This document shows, piece by piece, positions 25,322 through 35,300 of a stretch of DNA of 64,000 bases. The stretch spans positions 1 through 64,000 of the forward strand of contig NZ_JACHCR010000011.1 in assembly GCF_014205845.1 (NCBI RefSeq), in the 5' to 3' direction. The notes beneath the pieces were generated by a model, which had not been told where the DNA came from, ran no database searches, and was given only the letters and a program-made list of their open reading frames with translations. Numbering within the stretch: position 1 is the stretch's first letter; every line of letters starts with the position of its first letter. Source of the DNA: Mucilaginibacter cryoferens (GTDB lineage Bacteria > Bacteroidota > Bacteroidia > Sphingobacteriales > Sphingobacteriaceae). The position numbers were made by a program, and so were the translations under genes.

Positions 25322-26617
25322 ATGAATACTTTAAAACAATTACAGAGCGGGGTATTAAAGGGGGCGGTTTCGCTGAAATTATCGGAGGGGCTTTCTCATT
25401 TTCCACCAGAAATATTTGAACTGGCAGATACGCTGGAAACGCTCGACCTATCGGGTAATAAACTAAACGCCCTGCCTCCCGATTTCGGCAGACTGAAAAA
25501 GCTGAAAATACTTTTTTGTTCTGATAATCAGTTTACCGTTTTACCCGCAGTATTGGCCGATTGCCCGTTGCTGGATATTGTTGGCTTTAAAGCAAATATA
25601 ATAGAAATGGTACCGGCAGCATCGCTTAACCCCAATCTTCGCTGGCTTATCCTCACCAATAACAGAGTTATGGCATTGCCGGCCCAAATAGGCAACTGCT
25701 CCCGTATGCAAAAGCTTATGCTTGCGGGCAACCTGTTAAGCGAGTTGCCTCGGGAGCTTAGCCAGTGCAGTAATCTTGCGCTGTTACGTATTTCTGCAAA
25801 CCGGCTTAACAAGCTACCGCAATGGCTTTTGAGTATGCCCCGGCTCTCCTGGCTGGCATTTTCGGGCAATTTGTTTAATGAAAAGCCGGCTGTACAACCA
25901 ATTGCCCTTGTTGACTGGAGTCATCTGGAGCTTAAGCATGTGCTTGGCGAAGGGGCATCGGGCATTATATCAAAAGCTACCTGGAACAATGGCGGCGAAA
26001 GGAAGGATGTTGCTATTAAAATTTTTAAAGGCGCCGTAACCAGCGATGGCCTCCCCGACGACGAAATGAATGCTTGCATTACAGCAGGATCTCATCCTGG
26101 CCTGGTGCAGGTCATCGGGCAGATCTCGGCCCATCCCGCCCGTAAAAAAGGGTTGGTTATGGAACTTATCCCCTCAAATTTCTTTAACCTGGGCAACCCT
26201 CCCAGTTTTGAAAGCTGTACCCGGGATGTTTTTAAACAGGGCATGAGCCTTACAGCTACACAAGTGCATAAAATAGCAGCAACAATTGCATCGGTAGCGG
26301 CACAATTACACAGCAAAGGCATTATGCACGCCGATTTGTACGCGCACAATACTTTAATAAACGATGAGGGGACTACCCTCTTTGGCGATTTCGGCGCCGC
26401 CTGTTTTTATAACCGGGCATATACCCCAACCGCCAACGCCCTGGAGCGGCTTGAAGTAAGCGCTTACGGTTACCTGCTGGACGATTTGCTTGGTTTATGC
26501 AATGATGCTAAAAGTGATAAAGATTTAATCCGGCTTGCCCGGCTGCGAGATGAATGTTTGGCTACGGAAGTTTTATTGAGGCCGGGATTTGAATATATAA
26601 ATGATCAGTTGCAATAG
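25322..26617 (+). CDS. Leucine-rich-repeat protein with Ser/Thr kinase domain
   Basis: A 431-aa cytoplasmic protein. Residues 1-195 are LRRs of about 23 residues (LETLDLSGNKLNALPPDFGRLKKL type). Residues about 205-430 are an eukaryotic-like kinase: glycine loop GEGASG, ATP-binding Lys in VAIKIF, catalytic loop HADLYAHN (Asp and Asn kept, the usual Arg before Asp replaced by Ala), and DFGAA. The missing HRD Arg suggests no activation-loop phosphorylation switch, but catalysis may remain. It begins 45 bp after the rubredoxin protein and has no clear promoter, so it may be co-transcribed with the nitrate genes. Substrate unknown. Confidence 0.9.
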   Translation: MNTLKQLQSGVLKGAVSLKLSEGLSHFPPEIFELADTLETLDLSGNKLNALPPDFGRLKKLKILFCSDNQFTVLPAVLADCPLLDIVGFKANIIEMVPAASLNPNLRWLILTNNRVMALPAQIGNCSRMQKLMLAGNLLSELPRELSQCSNLALLRISANRLNKLPQWLLSMPRLSWLAFSGNLFNEKPAVQPIALVDWSHLELKHVLGEGASGIISKATWNNGGERKDVAIKIFKGAVTSDGLPDDEMNACITAGSHPGLVQVIGQISAHPARKKGLVMELIPSNFFNLGNPPSFESCTRDVFKQGMSLTATQVHKIAATIASVAAQLHSKGIMHADLYAHNTLINDEGTTLFGDFGAACFYNRAYTPTANALERLEVSAYGYLLDDLLGLCNDAKSDKDLIRLARLRDECLATEVLLRPGFEYINDQLQ

Positions 26618-27285
26618 GAAGATTTATTAAATTCATAATTGATCATATAGAATGTTTTAGCAATATGCTGAAGTTCCAAACGCCAATAATAGCTCTACTG
26701 GTAAGGGTATCGAGGAGGGGGCAAGGACCGATATTTACGCGGCTGGATTAACGAAATGGTACTAAGCCCCTTTGTAGGGTATAGTCTGGCCGGGAAAATT
26801 GAACAGAAACAGAGATCAAAAGGGTGTCATTTAATGTGGTTTTTGACAGAAAAAACAGCAAAATGATGCATTTTTTTCAAAAAACAGACCGTTTTAAACA
26901 AAAACGGCTCATTTTTCGTAAAAATGATACTTTTTTCATTAAAAAGTTAGTCTACTAAATCTATAGTGCTTATATTTGTCCTAATTGTTATTATCGATCT
27001 AACCAATTAGTTCTTTATGGTAAATAATGAGGTCAGTCAACTTAAAAAAAAGAGAAAGCCATCGGCTATCTCTTTTTTTGTTTTAGGGCACTTGTTGGTT
27101 GTGTGTTTTTAAGATATCCGGTTGTAGCAACAGGGCCCGGTGCGCTGTGTCGTGGCCAATCGAAAAGGCTTCACATCTCCCCTCAAAAGAAAGCAAATAT
27201 AAATTTCAGATGTGGTGCGCTTACTTGCCCTGAGATGAAAAATCGCAAACAAATTGTATGTGTTCAATGAAAATACCGATATCTA
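26618..27285. other. Non-coding stretch, 668 bp
   Basis: No credible gene on either strand. The left part (26660-26830) looks like decayed coding DNA with stops in every frame. The middle is A/T-rich with runs of T and a CCGTTTT...AAAACGG inverted repeat (26889-26907). A terminator-like hairpin lies at 27051-27079. Confidence 0.5.
27051..27079. terminator. Bidirectional terminator-like hairpin
   Basis: AGAGAAAGCC/GGCTATCTCT pairs with a 3-nt loop, with A7 on the left and T7 on the right, so it could work in both directions. It stands about 200 bp from the nearest genes. Confidence 0.6.
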
Positions 27286-27501
27286 CTACCATTGTTGAGG
27301 CTTTAGGCTTTCAAAAGCTTTTGTACTTTCTTCAAAAACCTTTATATCATCAATTGACCAGGTAGAAACCTTGACTATTTTTTTTCTGTATGAAGATGAG
27401 CTTTTGTGGATATCCTGCTGAAAAGTTACACCTAACTCCGAGAGGATCTGCTTTACCAGTGCACTTTTAGCTTCAGGGATATTGATCGTCAATTTTTCCA
27501 T
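27286..27501 (-). CDS. Small protein, 71 aa, antitoxin-like
   Basis: Begins MEKLTINIPEAKSALVKQILSELGV, the pattern of short Bacteroidota proteins of DUF2683 type that often stand before toxin genes. An upstream in-frame ATG at 27525 would add eight residues without family character. No toxin gene follows: the downstream 660 bp are non-coding. It is therefore either a solitary antitoxin, a remnant, or an unrelated small protein. Confidence 0.5.
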   Translation of the reverse strand: MEKLTINIPEAKSALVKQILSELGVTFQQDIHKSSSSYRKKIVKVSTWSIDDIKVFEESTKAFESLKPQQW

Positions 27502-27567
27502 ACCCAAGTTTACAAAATATTTCAAATAATAATCAGCTATATATCGTGGTTGCCCGCGCGTTTATTA

Positions 27568-28293
27568 TCAAGAAAGCACCTCTTCTAACACATCGCCAGA
27601 GCGTATATTGCCAAATCCCTCAATGTGCAATTCATAATATTCCATTAGCTTTTGAATCAGGTACCGGCGTTCGTCATTACTGAATTTTAGCTGATCCATG
27701 GTTTCAAAATTAGTCTGCAGCAGCAGGCTGAAATTTTGGGTATGCGGGGGCGATAGGTACATTACGGTATCTGGCTTGTATTTACTGAAAGTTCCATTCT
27801 TGAGGTCGAAATAATCGGCATTGCCAATTAATGATCTATCCGGATAAAAACCAAGGTAACGGGTAAGCCGGGTTAAAAACAACAAGTGAAAGTTGGCTAC
27901 GTTCCCGTTTTGGTGGTCCAGCCATTCTATCGCGCTAAACACAAAATCAAAAATGTTTTCTTCGGCCGATTGTTGTTTGATGGCCTTGTACAGTACCTCG
28001 TTTAAAAAAATAGCGATGCAGCTTTTTATTACATCGTAGGGTATGGTTTGCAGCAAGGGGGCATTTTTAAGTTCGCTTATGCGTTGTACGCTGCCGGTAT
28101 TTTTGTGATAAACTACCAGATCTAACAGGTGCAGGGGTTGCAGCATATTACGACCTATTTTTGCCTTAGGCTTTTTTGCTCCGTTAACGATGTACGATTG
28201 CAGGCCAAATTTCTCTGTGAATATTTGCACTATCACGCTGCTTTCGCCGTAGTCGGTAGCTTTAAACACAATCCCCCGGGTTTTATGCAGCAT
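27568..28293 (-). CDS. recO: DNA repair protein RecO
   Basis: A 241-aa recombination mediator that, with RecR, loads RecA on SSB-coated single strands. The N-terminal OB fold opens with LHKTRGIVFKATDYGESSVIVQIFTEKFG, followed by SYIVNGAKKPKAKIGRNMLQPLHLLDLVVY and a helical C-terminal domain (FHLLFLTRLTRYLGFYP). The zinc-finger cysteines of some RecO proteins are absent, as is usual in Bacteroidota. Its start overlaps the diacylglycerol-kinase gene by 11 bp, so the two are coupled. Confidence 0.95.
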   Translation of the reverse strand: MLHKTRGIVFKATDYGESSVIVQIFTEKFGLQSYIVNGAKKPKAKIGRNMLQPLHLLDLVVYHKNTGSVQRISELKNAPLLQTIPYDVIKSCIAIFLNEVLYKAIKQQSAEENIFDFVFSAIEWLDHQNGNVANFHLLFLTRLTRYLGFYPDRSLIGNADYFDLKNGTFSKYKPDTVMYLSPPHTQNFSLLLQTNFETMDQLKFSNDERRYLIQKLMEYYELHIEGFGNIRSGDVLEEVLS

Positions 28294-28651
28294 GCGTTAC
28301 TAACAAAATAAGTTTGGGTAAAAATATTACAATGCCGGTGATAAGCGCAAACAGGGCGGCAATTACCACCGCACCGGCGCAGGCATCTTTTACAAGTCCG
28401 GCCTTTTCATTATAGCCGGGTGATACCAGGTCGGTAAGGGTTTCTACTGCTGTATTTAAAAGTTCCATTATCAACACAAAGGCAATAGCCAGCATAATCC
28501 ATTGCCATTCGGCAAAAGAAATTTGCAGCAAAAAGCCCAATATAACAGCTATAACTGCCAGTACCAGGTGAATCCTGAAATTGGGTTGGGTTGCAGTTGC
28601 ATACCTTAAGCCCTTAAAAGCGAAGCCAAAACTGCGGATCAGTCTTTTCAT
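28283..28651 (-). CDS. Diacylglycerol kinase-family membrane protein
   Basis: A 122-aa integral membrane kinase of the DgkA/undecaprenol kinase family with three transmembrane helices. The family motif E-L-L-N-T-A-V-E-x-x-x-D (MELLNTAVETLTDLV) is present, as is KDACAGAVV. In Gram-negative bacteria it phosphorylates diacylglycerol produced during periplasmic glucan or LPS decoration; in Firmicutes-like members it uses undecaprenol. Sequence alone does not decide. Coupled to recO. Confidence 0.93.
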   Translation of the reverse strand: MKRLIRSFGFAFKGLRYATATQPNFRIHLVLAVIAVILGFLLQISFAEWQWIMLAIAFVLIMELLNTAVETLTDLVSPGYNEKAGLVKDACAGAVVIAALFALITGIVIFLPKLILLVTHAA

Positions 28652-28793
28652 TGTTCAAAAATACGGGTTATTGCGTGTTTGTGCGAAATTAAACCGCAAA
28701 GCTAAGTCTAATCCTTATTGTCACAAAGTCAACATCTTCAATGGGGGTTAAATCAATTTTCGTAGTTTAGCGGCGATCATAACTATACTGCTC

Positions 28794-31130
28794 ATGTTCT
28801 GGAAAAATACGGCTTCATTCATTCTTAAAAACAGACTTCTGGTACTTATCGGCATTGTGGCGCTAAGTGTTTTTATGAGTTACGAAGCAGCCAAAGTAAA
28901 AATAACCTTTAACGGCGGCAAGGTACTCCCTGTTACCGATTCGGCCTATATCCGTTATAATCAGTTTAAGAAAATGTTTGGCCAGGATGCCTCGTCTATG
29001 GTTATCGGCATAAAATCTGATAAGATATTTGATAAAGACATATTTAACGATTGGTACCAGATTGGTAACAGCCTGCGCCAGGTAAAGGGTGTTAAAGCGG
29101 TAATTTCTGTAGCCAATGTTTACAATCTGCAAAAAGATACCGTAAAGCATCGTTTTGTAATAAAACCATTGGTTACCGGTGTGTTGCCAACTGCAAAAGC
29201 TGTTGACAGCATTAAGCAACAATTGGCCAATTTGCCATTTTATAAAGGCCTGGTGCTAAGTAACGATGGCAAAGCAACCCTGATGGCTATTACTTTTGAT
29301 GATAAGATCATTAATACCCCTTACCGGGTGCCTATCATCAATAAAATTAAGGCCCTGGGCGCGGCTTTCGAACAAAAGCATGGCATAAAAGTACATTACT
29401 CGGGCTTGCCGCTTATCCGTACCGTGGTGGGCGACCTGGTGGCACACGAGTTTTCGATGTTCCTGAGCCTGTCGGTATTAATTACCGCAATTATATTGCT
29501 GGCGTTTTTCCGTTCATTTTTTCCGGTTGTATTCCCCATTATCATTGTGGTGCTTGGCGTGGTATGGAGTCTGGGCACACTGGTGCTGATGCATTACGAA
29601 ATGACTATCCTTACCGGTATAATCCCGCCGCTTATTGTGGTTATCGGAATACCGAATACCATTTTTATCCTCAATAAATACTATTTCGAATATGAGCGGT
29701 GCGGCAATAAAATGCAGGCCCTGCACCTGGCTATTGAAAAAGCCGGTATTACCACATTTATAGCCAATATTACTACCGCTATTGGCTTTGGGGTATTGTG
29801 CTTTACCAACAGCGAATTGCTTACCCAATTTGGACTAGTGGCCTCTATCAGTATTATGGCCACCTTTGCTTTAAGCTTAATTTTAGTCCCCATCATCTTT
29901 AGTTATCTGCCATCGCCTAAATCTCAAAAAGCAGGCATTAAAGATAGTAAGCTGATGAAGCAGTTGCTGGCCGGTTTAGATGGTCTGGTGCACAACAAAC
30001 GCAAATATATTTACTTTGCCACGCTGGGGCTTATTGTGATATCGGCTGTAGGCATTACCAAAATGAATATTAATGGTTTTGTTGTCGACGACCTGCCTCA
30101 GCACAACAATACGCTGGAAGATCTGAAGTTTTTTGAAGCCAACTTTAACGGCGTACTGCCATTGGAGGTAAGTATTGATACCAAGCGCAAAAATGGTGTA
30201 GTAAACCTGGCTGTGATTCGCAAGGTAGAGAAACTGGAAAAACTGATCTCATCGTACCCGCAATTTAGCAGGTCGATATCGTTGATACAGGTTTTAAAGT
30301 TTAGTACCCAGGCGTTTTATGGCGGTGCACCCGAGTATTACCGCCTGCCCGATGGATTGGAGCAAAACTTTATTCTTAATTATGCAGGCAATTCGGCAGG
30401 TAAGGGCACCAGCGCTTTAAATAGTTATGTAGATAGTACCAAGCAGGTTACCCGGGTAACGTTTGAAATGGTTGATGCCGGATCGAAAAAAATGAACGTA
30501 GTACTGGCCGAATTGCAGCCCCGCATAGATTCTATTTTTAACCCTAAAAAATTCCATGTAGAGCTTACTGGCAGCAGCATTATATTTATAAAGGGCACCA
30601 ACTACCTGCTTACCAACCTTTACGAAAGTTTGGCCTGGGCTATTTTTCTGATCGCTATGGTGATGTGGATACTGTTCCGGGGCGTTAAAATGATAGCGGT
30701 ATCTTTAGTGCCTAATCTGGTGCCACTAATTATTACGGCGGGTATTATGGGCTTTTTCGGCATTCCGCTTAAGCCATCAACCATATTGATCTTTAGTATA
30801 GCGATGGGGATATCATCAGATCAAACCATCTATTTTATTACCCGCTACCGTCACGAGTTACGCCACACTACCAAAAGTATTTCCGAAATTGTATCCGACA
30901 CCATTCGCGAAACCGGGGTGAGTATGATATTTATAGCCATGGTATTGTTCTTTGGGTTTGGTGTGTTTGTGGTATCAAAATTTGGTGGTACCGAGGCGCT
31001 GGGAATTTTGTTATCTATTACTTTATTGGTGGCGATGATTAGCAATTTAACCTTGCTGCCAGCGTTTTTGCTTACTTTGGAAAAAGGCACAGATAGGAAT
31101 AAGCTGAAGGGACCGGATATAGAGGAGTAG
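28794..31130 (+). CDS. MMPL/RND-family transporter
   Basis: A 778-aa permease with a duplicated layout: one N-terminal helix, a periplasmic domain, a five-helix bundle, then the same again. Membrane segments with MMPL/Patched character include FLSLSVLITAIILLAFFRSFFPVVFPIIIVVLGVVW (around residue 230) and IFSIAMGISSDQTIYFITRYRHE (around residue 670). Members export lipids, hopanoids or drugs using the proton gradient. No periplasmic adaptor or outer-membrane partner is adjacent, which is usual for MMPL types. Divergent from the dgk gene. Confidence 0.88.
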   Translation: MFWKNTASFILKNRLLVLIGIVALSVFMSYEAAKVKITFNGGKVLPVTDSAYIRYNQFKKMFGQDASSMVIGIKSDKIFDKDIFNDWYQIGNSLRQVKGVKAVISVANVYNLQKDTVKHRFVIKPLVTGVLPTAKAVDSIKQQLANLPFYKGLVLSNDGKATLMAITFDDKIINTPYRVPIINKIKALGAAFEQKHGIKVHYSGLPLIRTVVGDLVAHEFSMFLSLSVLITAIILLAFFRSFFPVVFPIIIVVLGVVWSLGTLVLMHYEMTILTGIIPPLIVVIGIPNTIFILNKYYFEYERCGNKMQALHLAIEKAGITTFIANITTAIGFGVLCFTNSELLTQFGLVASISIMATFALSLILVPIIFSYLPSPKSQKAGIKDSKLMKQLLAGLDGLVHNKRKYIYFATLGLIVISAVGITKMNINGFVVDDLPQHNNTLEDLKFFEANFNGVLPLEVSIDTKRKNGVVNLAVIRKVEKLEKLISSYPQFSRSISLIQVLKFSTQAFYGGAPEYYRLPDGLEQNFILNYAGNSAGKGTSALNSYVDSTKQVTRVTFEMVDAGSKKMNVVLAELQPRIDSIFNPKKFHVELTGSSIIFIKGTNYLLTNLYESLAWAIFLIAMVMWILFRGVKMIAVSLVPNLVPLIITAGIMGFFGIPLKPSTILIFSIAMGISSDQTIYFITRYRHELRHTTKSISEIVSDTIRETGVSMIFIAMVLFFGFGVFVVSKFGGTEALGILLSITLLVAMISNLTLLPAFLLTLEKGTDRNKLKGPDIEE

Positions 31131-31175
31131 CCTCGCCCTGCCCGCTCCAAAGGAGATGGTTCTGAATGGGAGGTA
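31129..31175. repeat. Second copy of the CTCC-AAA-GGAG repeat
   Basis: AGCCTCGCCCTGCC...CTCCAAAGGAG...GGTTCTGAA at the end of the MMPL gene matches the copy after narK (20111-20150) with few changes. Both copies begin at or just before the stop codon of the preceding gene. Confidence 0.65.
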
Positions 31176-31211
31176 TTGACATTTGATAGCAATCTGTTTA
31201 AAGGTTTAATT

Positions 31212-31988
31212 ATGGATTTTAAGTTAGAGAATAAAGTAGCTTTAGTATTGGCTGCCAGCAAAGGATTAGGCAAGGCTATAGCCACCGCGCTATCTGCCGA
31301 AGGTGCTAAAGTGATCATCGGCTCGCGCGATGAAGCAGAACTTACTAAAACTGCCGAAGAAATTAAACGGCTTACCGGTAACGAAGTTGTTGTTATTCCG
31401 GTGGATGTGTCAAAGGGCGATGAGATAGAAGAGTTTGTACGCCGTGCGGCATCCACATTTGGGCGGATAGACATTTTGTTAAACAATGCCGGCGGCCCCC
31501 CATTTGATAAGTTTGAGAACTTTGACGATGAGCAATGGCAAAAAGCTTTTGAACTTAACCTGCTTAGTTTTGCCCGTTTAAGCAAGCTGGTGCTACCCCA
31601 CATGCAAAAAACCGGCAGCGGGCGTATCATTAACATCATCAGTGGTTCTGTAAAGGCGGTATTGGGCAACTCGGTGCTTTCAACCAGTATGCGTATGGGG
31701 GTAGTGGGAATGGCCAAACTAATGGCCGATGAGTTTGGTCCGTACAATATCACGGTAAACAACGTTGCCCCGGGATTGATCCTCACAGATCGTATCAGGC
31801 ATACCATGCCTAAAGATGTAGACCCCGAACAGGCTATAAGAGATAAAGCTAAAACTATCCCGCTTGGCAGGATAGGCAAACCGGAAGAGTTGGCGGCATT
31901 GGTTGCTTTTTTAGCATCAGAGCAGGCCGCTTACATCAGCGGTACAACTATACAGGTTGATGGCGGGGCCAACAGGAGTATATTTTAA
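31212..31988 (+). CDS. SDR-family protein lacking the catalytic Tyr
   Basis: A 258-aa Rossmann protein. The cofactor loop reads AASKGLGKAIA (residues 14-24), NNAGG is at 91-95, and the C-terminal VDGGANRSIF is typical of FabG-like reductases. The catalytic YxxxK is not present: around residues 157-161 the sequence is STSMR, with Ser144 or 146 kept. A known subgroup of 3-oxoacyl-ACP-reductase-like SDRs shares this replacement, so this is likely a divergent subfamily, not a decay. I start at 31212; an upstream ATG adds 12 non-conserved residues that overlap a repeat. Confidence 0.85.
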   Translation: MDFKLENKVALVLAASKGLGKAIATALSAEGAKVIIGSRDEAELTKTAEEIKRLTGNEVVVIPVDVSKGDEIEEFVRRAASTFGRIDILLNNAGGPPFDKFENFDDEQWQKAFELNLLSFARLSKLVLPHMQKTGSGRIINIISGSVKAVLGNSVLSTSMRMGVVGMAKLMADEFGPYNITVNNVAPGLILTDRIRHTMPKDVDPEQAIRDKAKTIPLGRIGKPEELAALVAFLASEQAAYISGTTIQVDGGANRSIF

Positions 31989-31999
31989 CACGATTTAGT

Positions 32000-32101
32000 A
32001 TGAACCGGGATTCATCGGATTACCATGATTAAACAGGATTTCTTTTCTCCGGGCAAGTCAAATCCTGAAAATCTAATCAATCTGTGTAATCCGGCTTCAG
32101 A
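32000..32101. repeat. Imperfect inverted repeat, ~100 bp
   Basis: Arms beginning GAACCGGGATTCATCGGATT and ending AATCTGTGTAATCCGGCTTC can pair imperfectly over about 38 nt around a short centre (TTTCTTTTCTCCGGGCAAG). It lies between the SDR and a convergent small gene, where it may serve as a terminator. Its look is that of a dispersed genomic repeat. Confidence 0.5.
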
Positions 32102-32104
32102 AAC

Positions 32105-32305
32105 CTACTTCTTGCTATCCTTCAAATAGTCTATCAATAAAGTAATAATACTCACAATACCGGCCATAGTTAAGCCGGTAGCGCCGCCCTGTAAATAAAC
32201 TTTCCACTTAGAATCCTGTAGAGCGGGAATAACCATAGTGGCCGAAAACAAGATCACGGCTACTAACAGCATTAATATCGTGCGCTTTACTTTATTATTT
32301 TTCAC
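32105..32305 (-). CDS. Small membrane protein, 66 aa
   Basis: Two hydrophobic segments (TILMLLVAVILFSATMVIPAL and GLTMAGIVSIITLLIDYL) separated by a short polar loop, with a Lys/Asn-rich N-terminus and a Lys-rich C-terminus. No family recognised. It diverges from ileS, 83 bp away. Confidence 0.6.
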   Translation of the reverse strand: MKNNKVKRTILMLLVAVILFSATMVIPALQDSKWKVYLQGGATGLTMAGIVSIITLLIDYLKDSKK

Positions 32306-32339
32306 CCGTCTAAATTAAAAAAATCATTTATAAATTCCG

Positions 32340-32347
32340 TATTTTTG
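32340..32347 (+). promoter_or_regulatory. Candidate -7 element of ileS operon
   Basis: TATTTTTG fits TAnnTTTG. No clear TTTG lies 19-21 nt upstream. Predicted start near 32354; the leader has a small ACCTC/GAGGT hairpin at 32350-32367. Confidence 0.4.
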
Positions 32348-32388
32348 CAACCTCCTAAAAAAGAGGTGATAAAAGGTAGAATATATAC

Positions 32389-35300
32389 ATGTACAAGGAA
32401 TATAAGCAGTTAAACTTATCGCAAACAAGCAAAGAGGTATTGGAGTTTTGGAAACAGAACAACATCTTCGAAAAAAGTATTACAAGCCGCCCGGAAGATA
32501 ACCCCTACACTTTTTACGAAGGGCCGCCGAGCGCTAATGGCATGCCCGGCATTCACCACGTAATGGCACGCTCTATTAAGGATATTTTTTGCCGTTACAA
32601 AACCCTAAAGGGCTACCAGGTTAAACGCAAAGGTGGCTGGGATACCCATGGCCTGCCTATTGAGCTGGCTGTTGAAAAAGCTTTAGGGATAACAAAAGAC
32701 GATATTGGTAAAAAAATTACCGTTAAAGAATATAATGATGCCTGCCGTAAAGAGGTAATGCGCTATACCGATGTATGGAACGACCTGACCGAGAAAATGG
32801 GTTACTGGGTTGATCTGAACGACCCCTACATCACCTACAAAAACGAATACATTGAAAGCCTTTGGTGGATACTGAAGGAGTTTTATAAAGCGGGTTATTT
32901 ATATAAAGGATATACCGTACAGCCCTACTCCCCAAAATCGGGTACCGGCCTAAGTTCGCACGAGCTTAACCAGCCGGGTACTTACAAAATGGTAAAGGAT
33001 ACCACTATTGTTGCCCAGTTTAAAGTAAAGCGCGACGGGGATTCGGCTTTTTTATTTGAAGGTGTAAATACCGATGTGTTTATACTGGCCTGGACTACCA
33101 CCCCATGGACCCTGCCATCAAACTGTGCTTTAGCCGTTGGCGAGAACATCAGCTACGTTAAGATCAATACTTTTAATCCCTATACTTTTGAGCCAATCTG
33201 CGTTGTTTTAGCCAAAGACCTGGTAAAAAAATACTTTAAGGCCGAAGGTGAAAACGCATCTTTTGAAGATTATAAAGGCGGTGATAAAATTATCCCGTGG
33301 ACATTGGCTGCTGAATTTAAAGGAACCCAGCTATTGGGCATCCATTACGAGCAATTAATGCCTTATGTAACTAATGAGGACCTGGAGAAAAACGCTTTCC
33401 GTGTTATCCCTGCCGATTTTGTTACTACCGAGGATGGTACAGGGATAGTACATACCGCATCTGTTTTTGGTGCGGATGACTTCAGGGCCTGTAAAGAGAA
33501 CAATGTGCCATCGGTAATGGTGAAGGATGAGAATGGCAAGGAAGTTCCTTTAGTGAACAAACAGGGCCGTTTTGTTGATGAGGTTACCGATTTTGCAGGC
33601 TACTACGTTAAAGAAGAATACTACACTGCCGAAGAGCGTGCCGTGGAAGGTTTTAGGGCTACCGACGTGCAGATCTCGATTAAACTAAAAACCGAGAACA
33701 AAGCTTTCGACGTAAAAAAATACGAGCATAGTTACCCGCACTCCTGGCGTTCTGATGAACCTATTTTATACTATCCGCTGGATAGCTGGTTCATTAAAAC
33801 AACTGCCGTTAAGGATAAAATGGTAGCGCTCAACAAAACCATCAACTGGAAACCCGAATCGACAGGAACCGGCCGTTTTGGTAACTGGCTCGAAAACCTG
33901 GTTGATTGGAATCTTTCTCGCTCCCGTTACTGGGGTACCCCGCTGCCTATCTGGCGTGAGGAAAATGGCGGCGAAGAAAAATGTATCGGTTCTATTGCCG
34001 AGCTGAAGGCGGCACTGGAAGCTGCTGTTGAAAGTGGTGTTTTATCTGATTCGGAACAGGAAAAGAACAAATCAATAATTCAATCACTCAATAATTCAGA
34101 CTTTGACCTGCATCGCCCTTATGTTGACGATGTGATATTAACCTCATCAACCGGTAACAAAATGTTCCGCGAGCCCGATCTGATAGATGTATGGTTTGAT
34201 AGTGGTGCTATGCCTTACGCGCAATGGCATTTCCCTTTCGAAAATAAAGATCAGTTTGCCAAAGCCTACCCGGCAGATTTTATTGCCGAGGGTGTTGACC
34301 AAACTCGTGGCTGGTTTTTTACCCTGCATGCCATAGCCGTAATGCTAAGCGAATGTAGCGATGAAGTAAAGGCAGTAAACGAAAAAGTTGGCAACGGTGG
34401 CGTAGCCTTTAAAAACGTGATATCGAACGGATTGGTGCTGGATAAAAACGGCAACAAAATGTCTAAACGTTTAGGCAACGGGGTAGATCCGTTTGAAACC
34501 ATTGAGCAGTTTGGTGCCGATGCGCCACGCTGGTACATGATAAGTAATGCATCGCCCTGGGATAACCTGAAGTTTAATGCAGACGGTATTGATGAGGTGC
34601 GTCGTAAATTTTTCGGTACGCTGTACAATACCTACTCTTTCTTTGTGCTGTATGCCAATATCGATAAGTTTAACTATAGCGAGGCCGAAATAGAGATTGG
34701 TAACCGCCCGGAGATCGACCGCTGGATTATATCGTTGTTAAATACCTTAACCAAAGAGGTTGATGGTTTTTATGCCGATTTTGAGCCAACCAAGGCTGCC
34801 CGTGCCATACAGGAATTTGTGGATGCTCATTTCAGCAACTGGTTTATCCGCTTAAGCCGCCGCCGTTTTTGGAGGTCTGATAACTCGGACGATAAGTTAT
34901 CGGCATATCAAACGTTATATACCTGTCTCATCGCTATCAGCAAACTGATGTCGCCTATAGCGCCTTTCTTTGCCGATAGGTTATACAGCGATTTAAATAG
35001 TGTTACCGGTAAAGAGCAATTTGAATCTGTTCACCTGGCTTACTTCCCGGAGTATAACGAGGCGCTTGTCGATACCGACCTGGAAGAGCGGATGAAGCTG
35101 GCCCAGGATGTTTCGTCGTTAGTATTATCGTTACGTAAAAAGATAGGAATTAATGTAAGGCAGCCACTGAGTAAGATCCTTTTACCTATATTGGACAAGG
35201 ACTTTAAGGTGCATGTAGAACTGGTTAAGGAATTGATATTATCTGAAACCAACATTAAGGATATTGAGTATATTACCGACACCGCAGGCTTTATTAAAAA

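Noticed and set aside
27286..27525. Complete toxin-antitoxin module
   Set aside because: Only the antitoxin-like small gene is present; no toxin gene on either side.
30851..31879. 342-codon minus-strand frame
   Set aside because: It runs antisense through the end of the MMPL gene and most of the SDR gene, both with clear family motifs; Ser/Leu-rich shadow.
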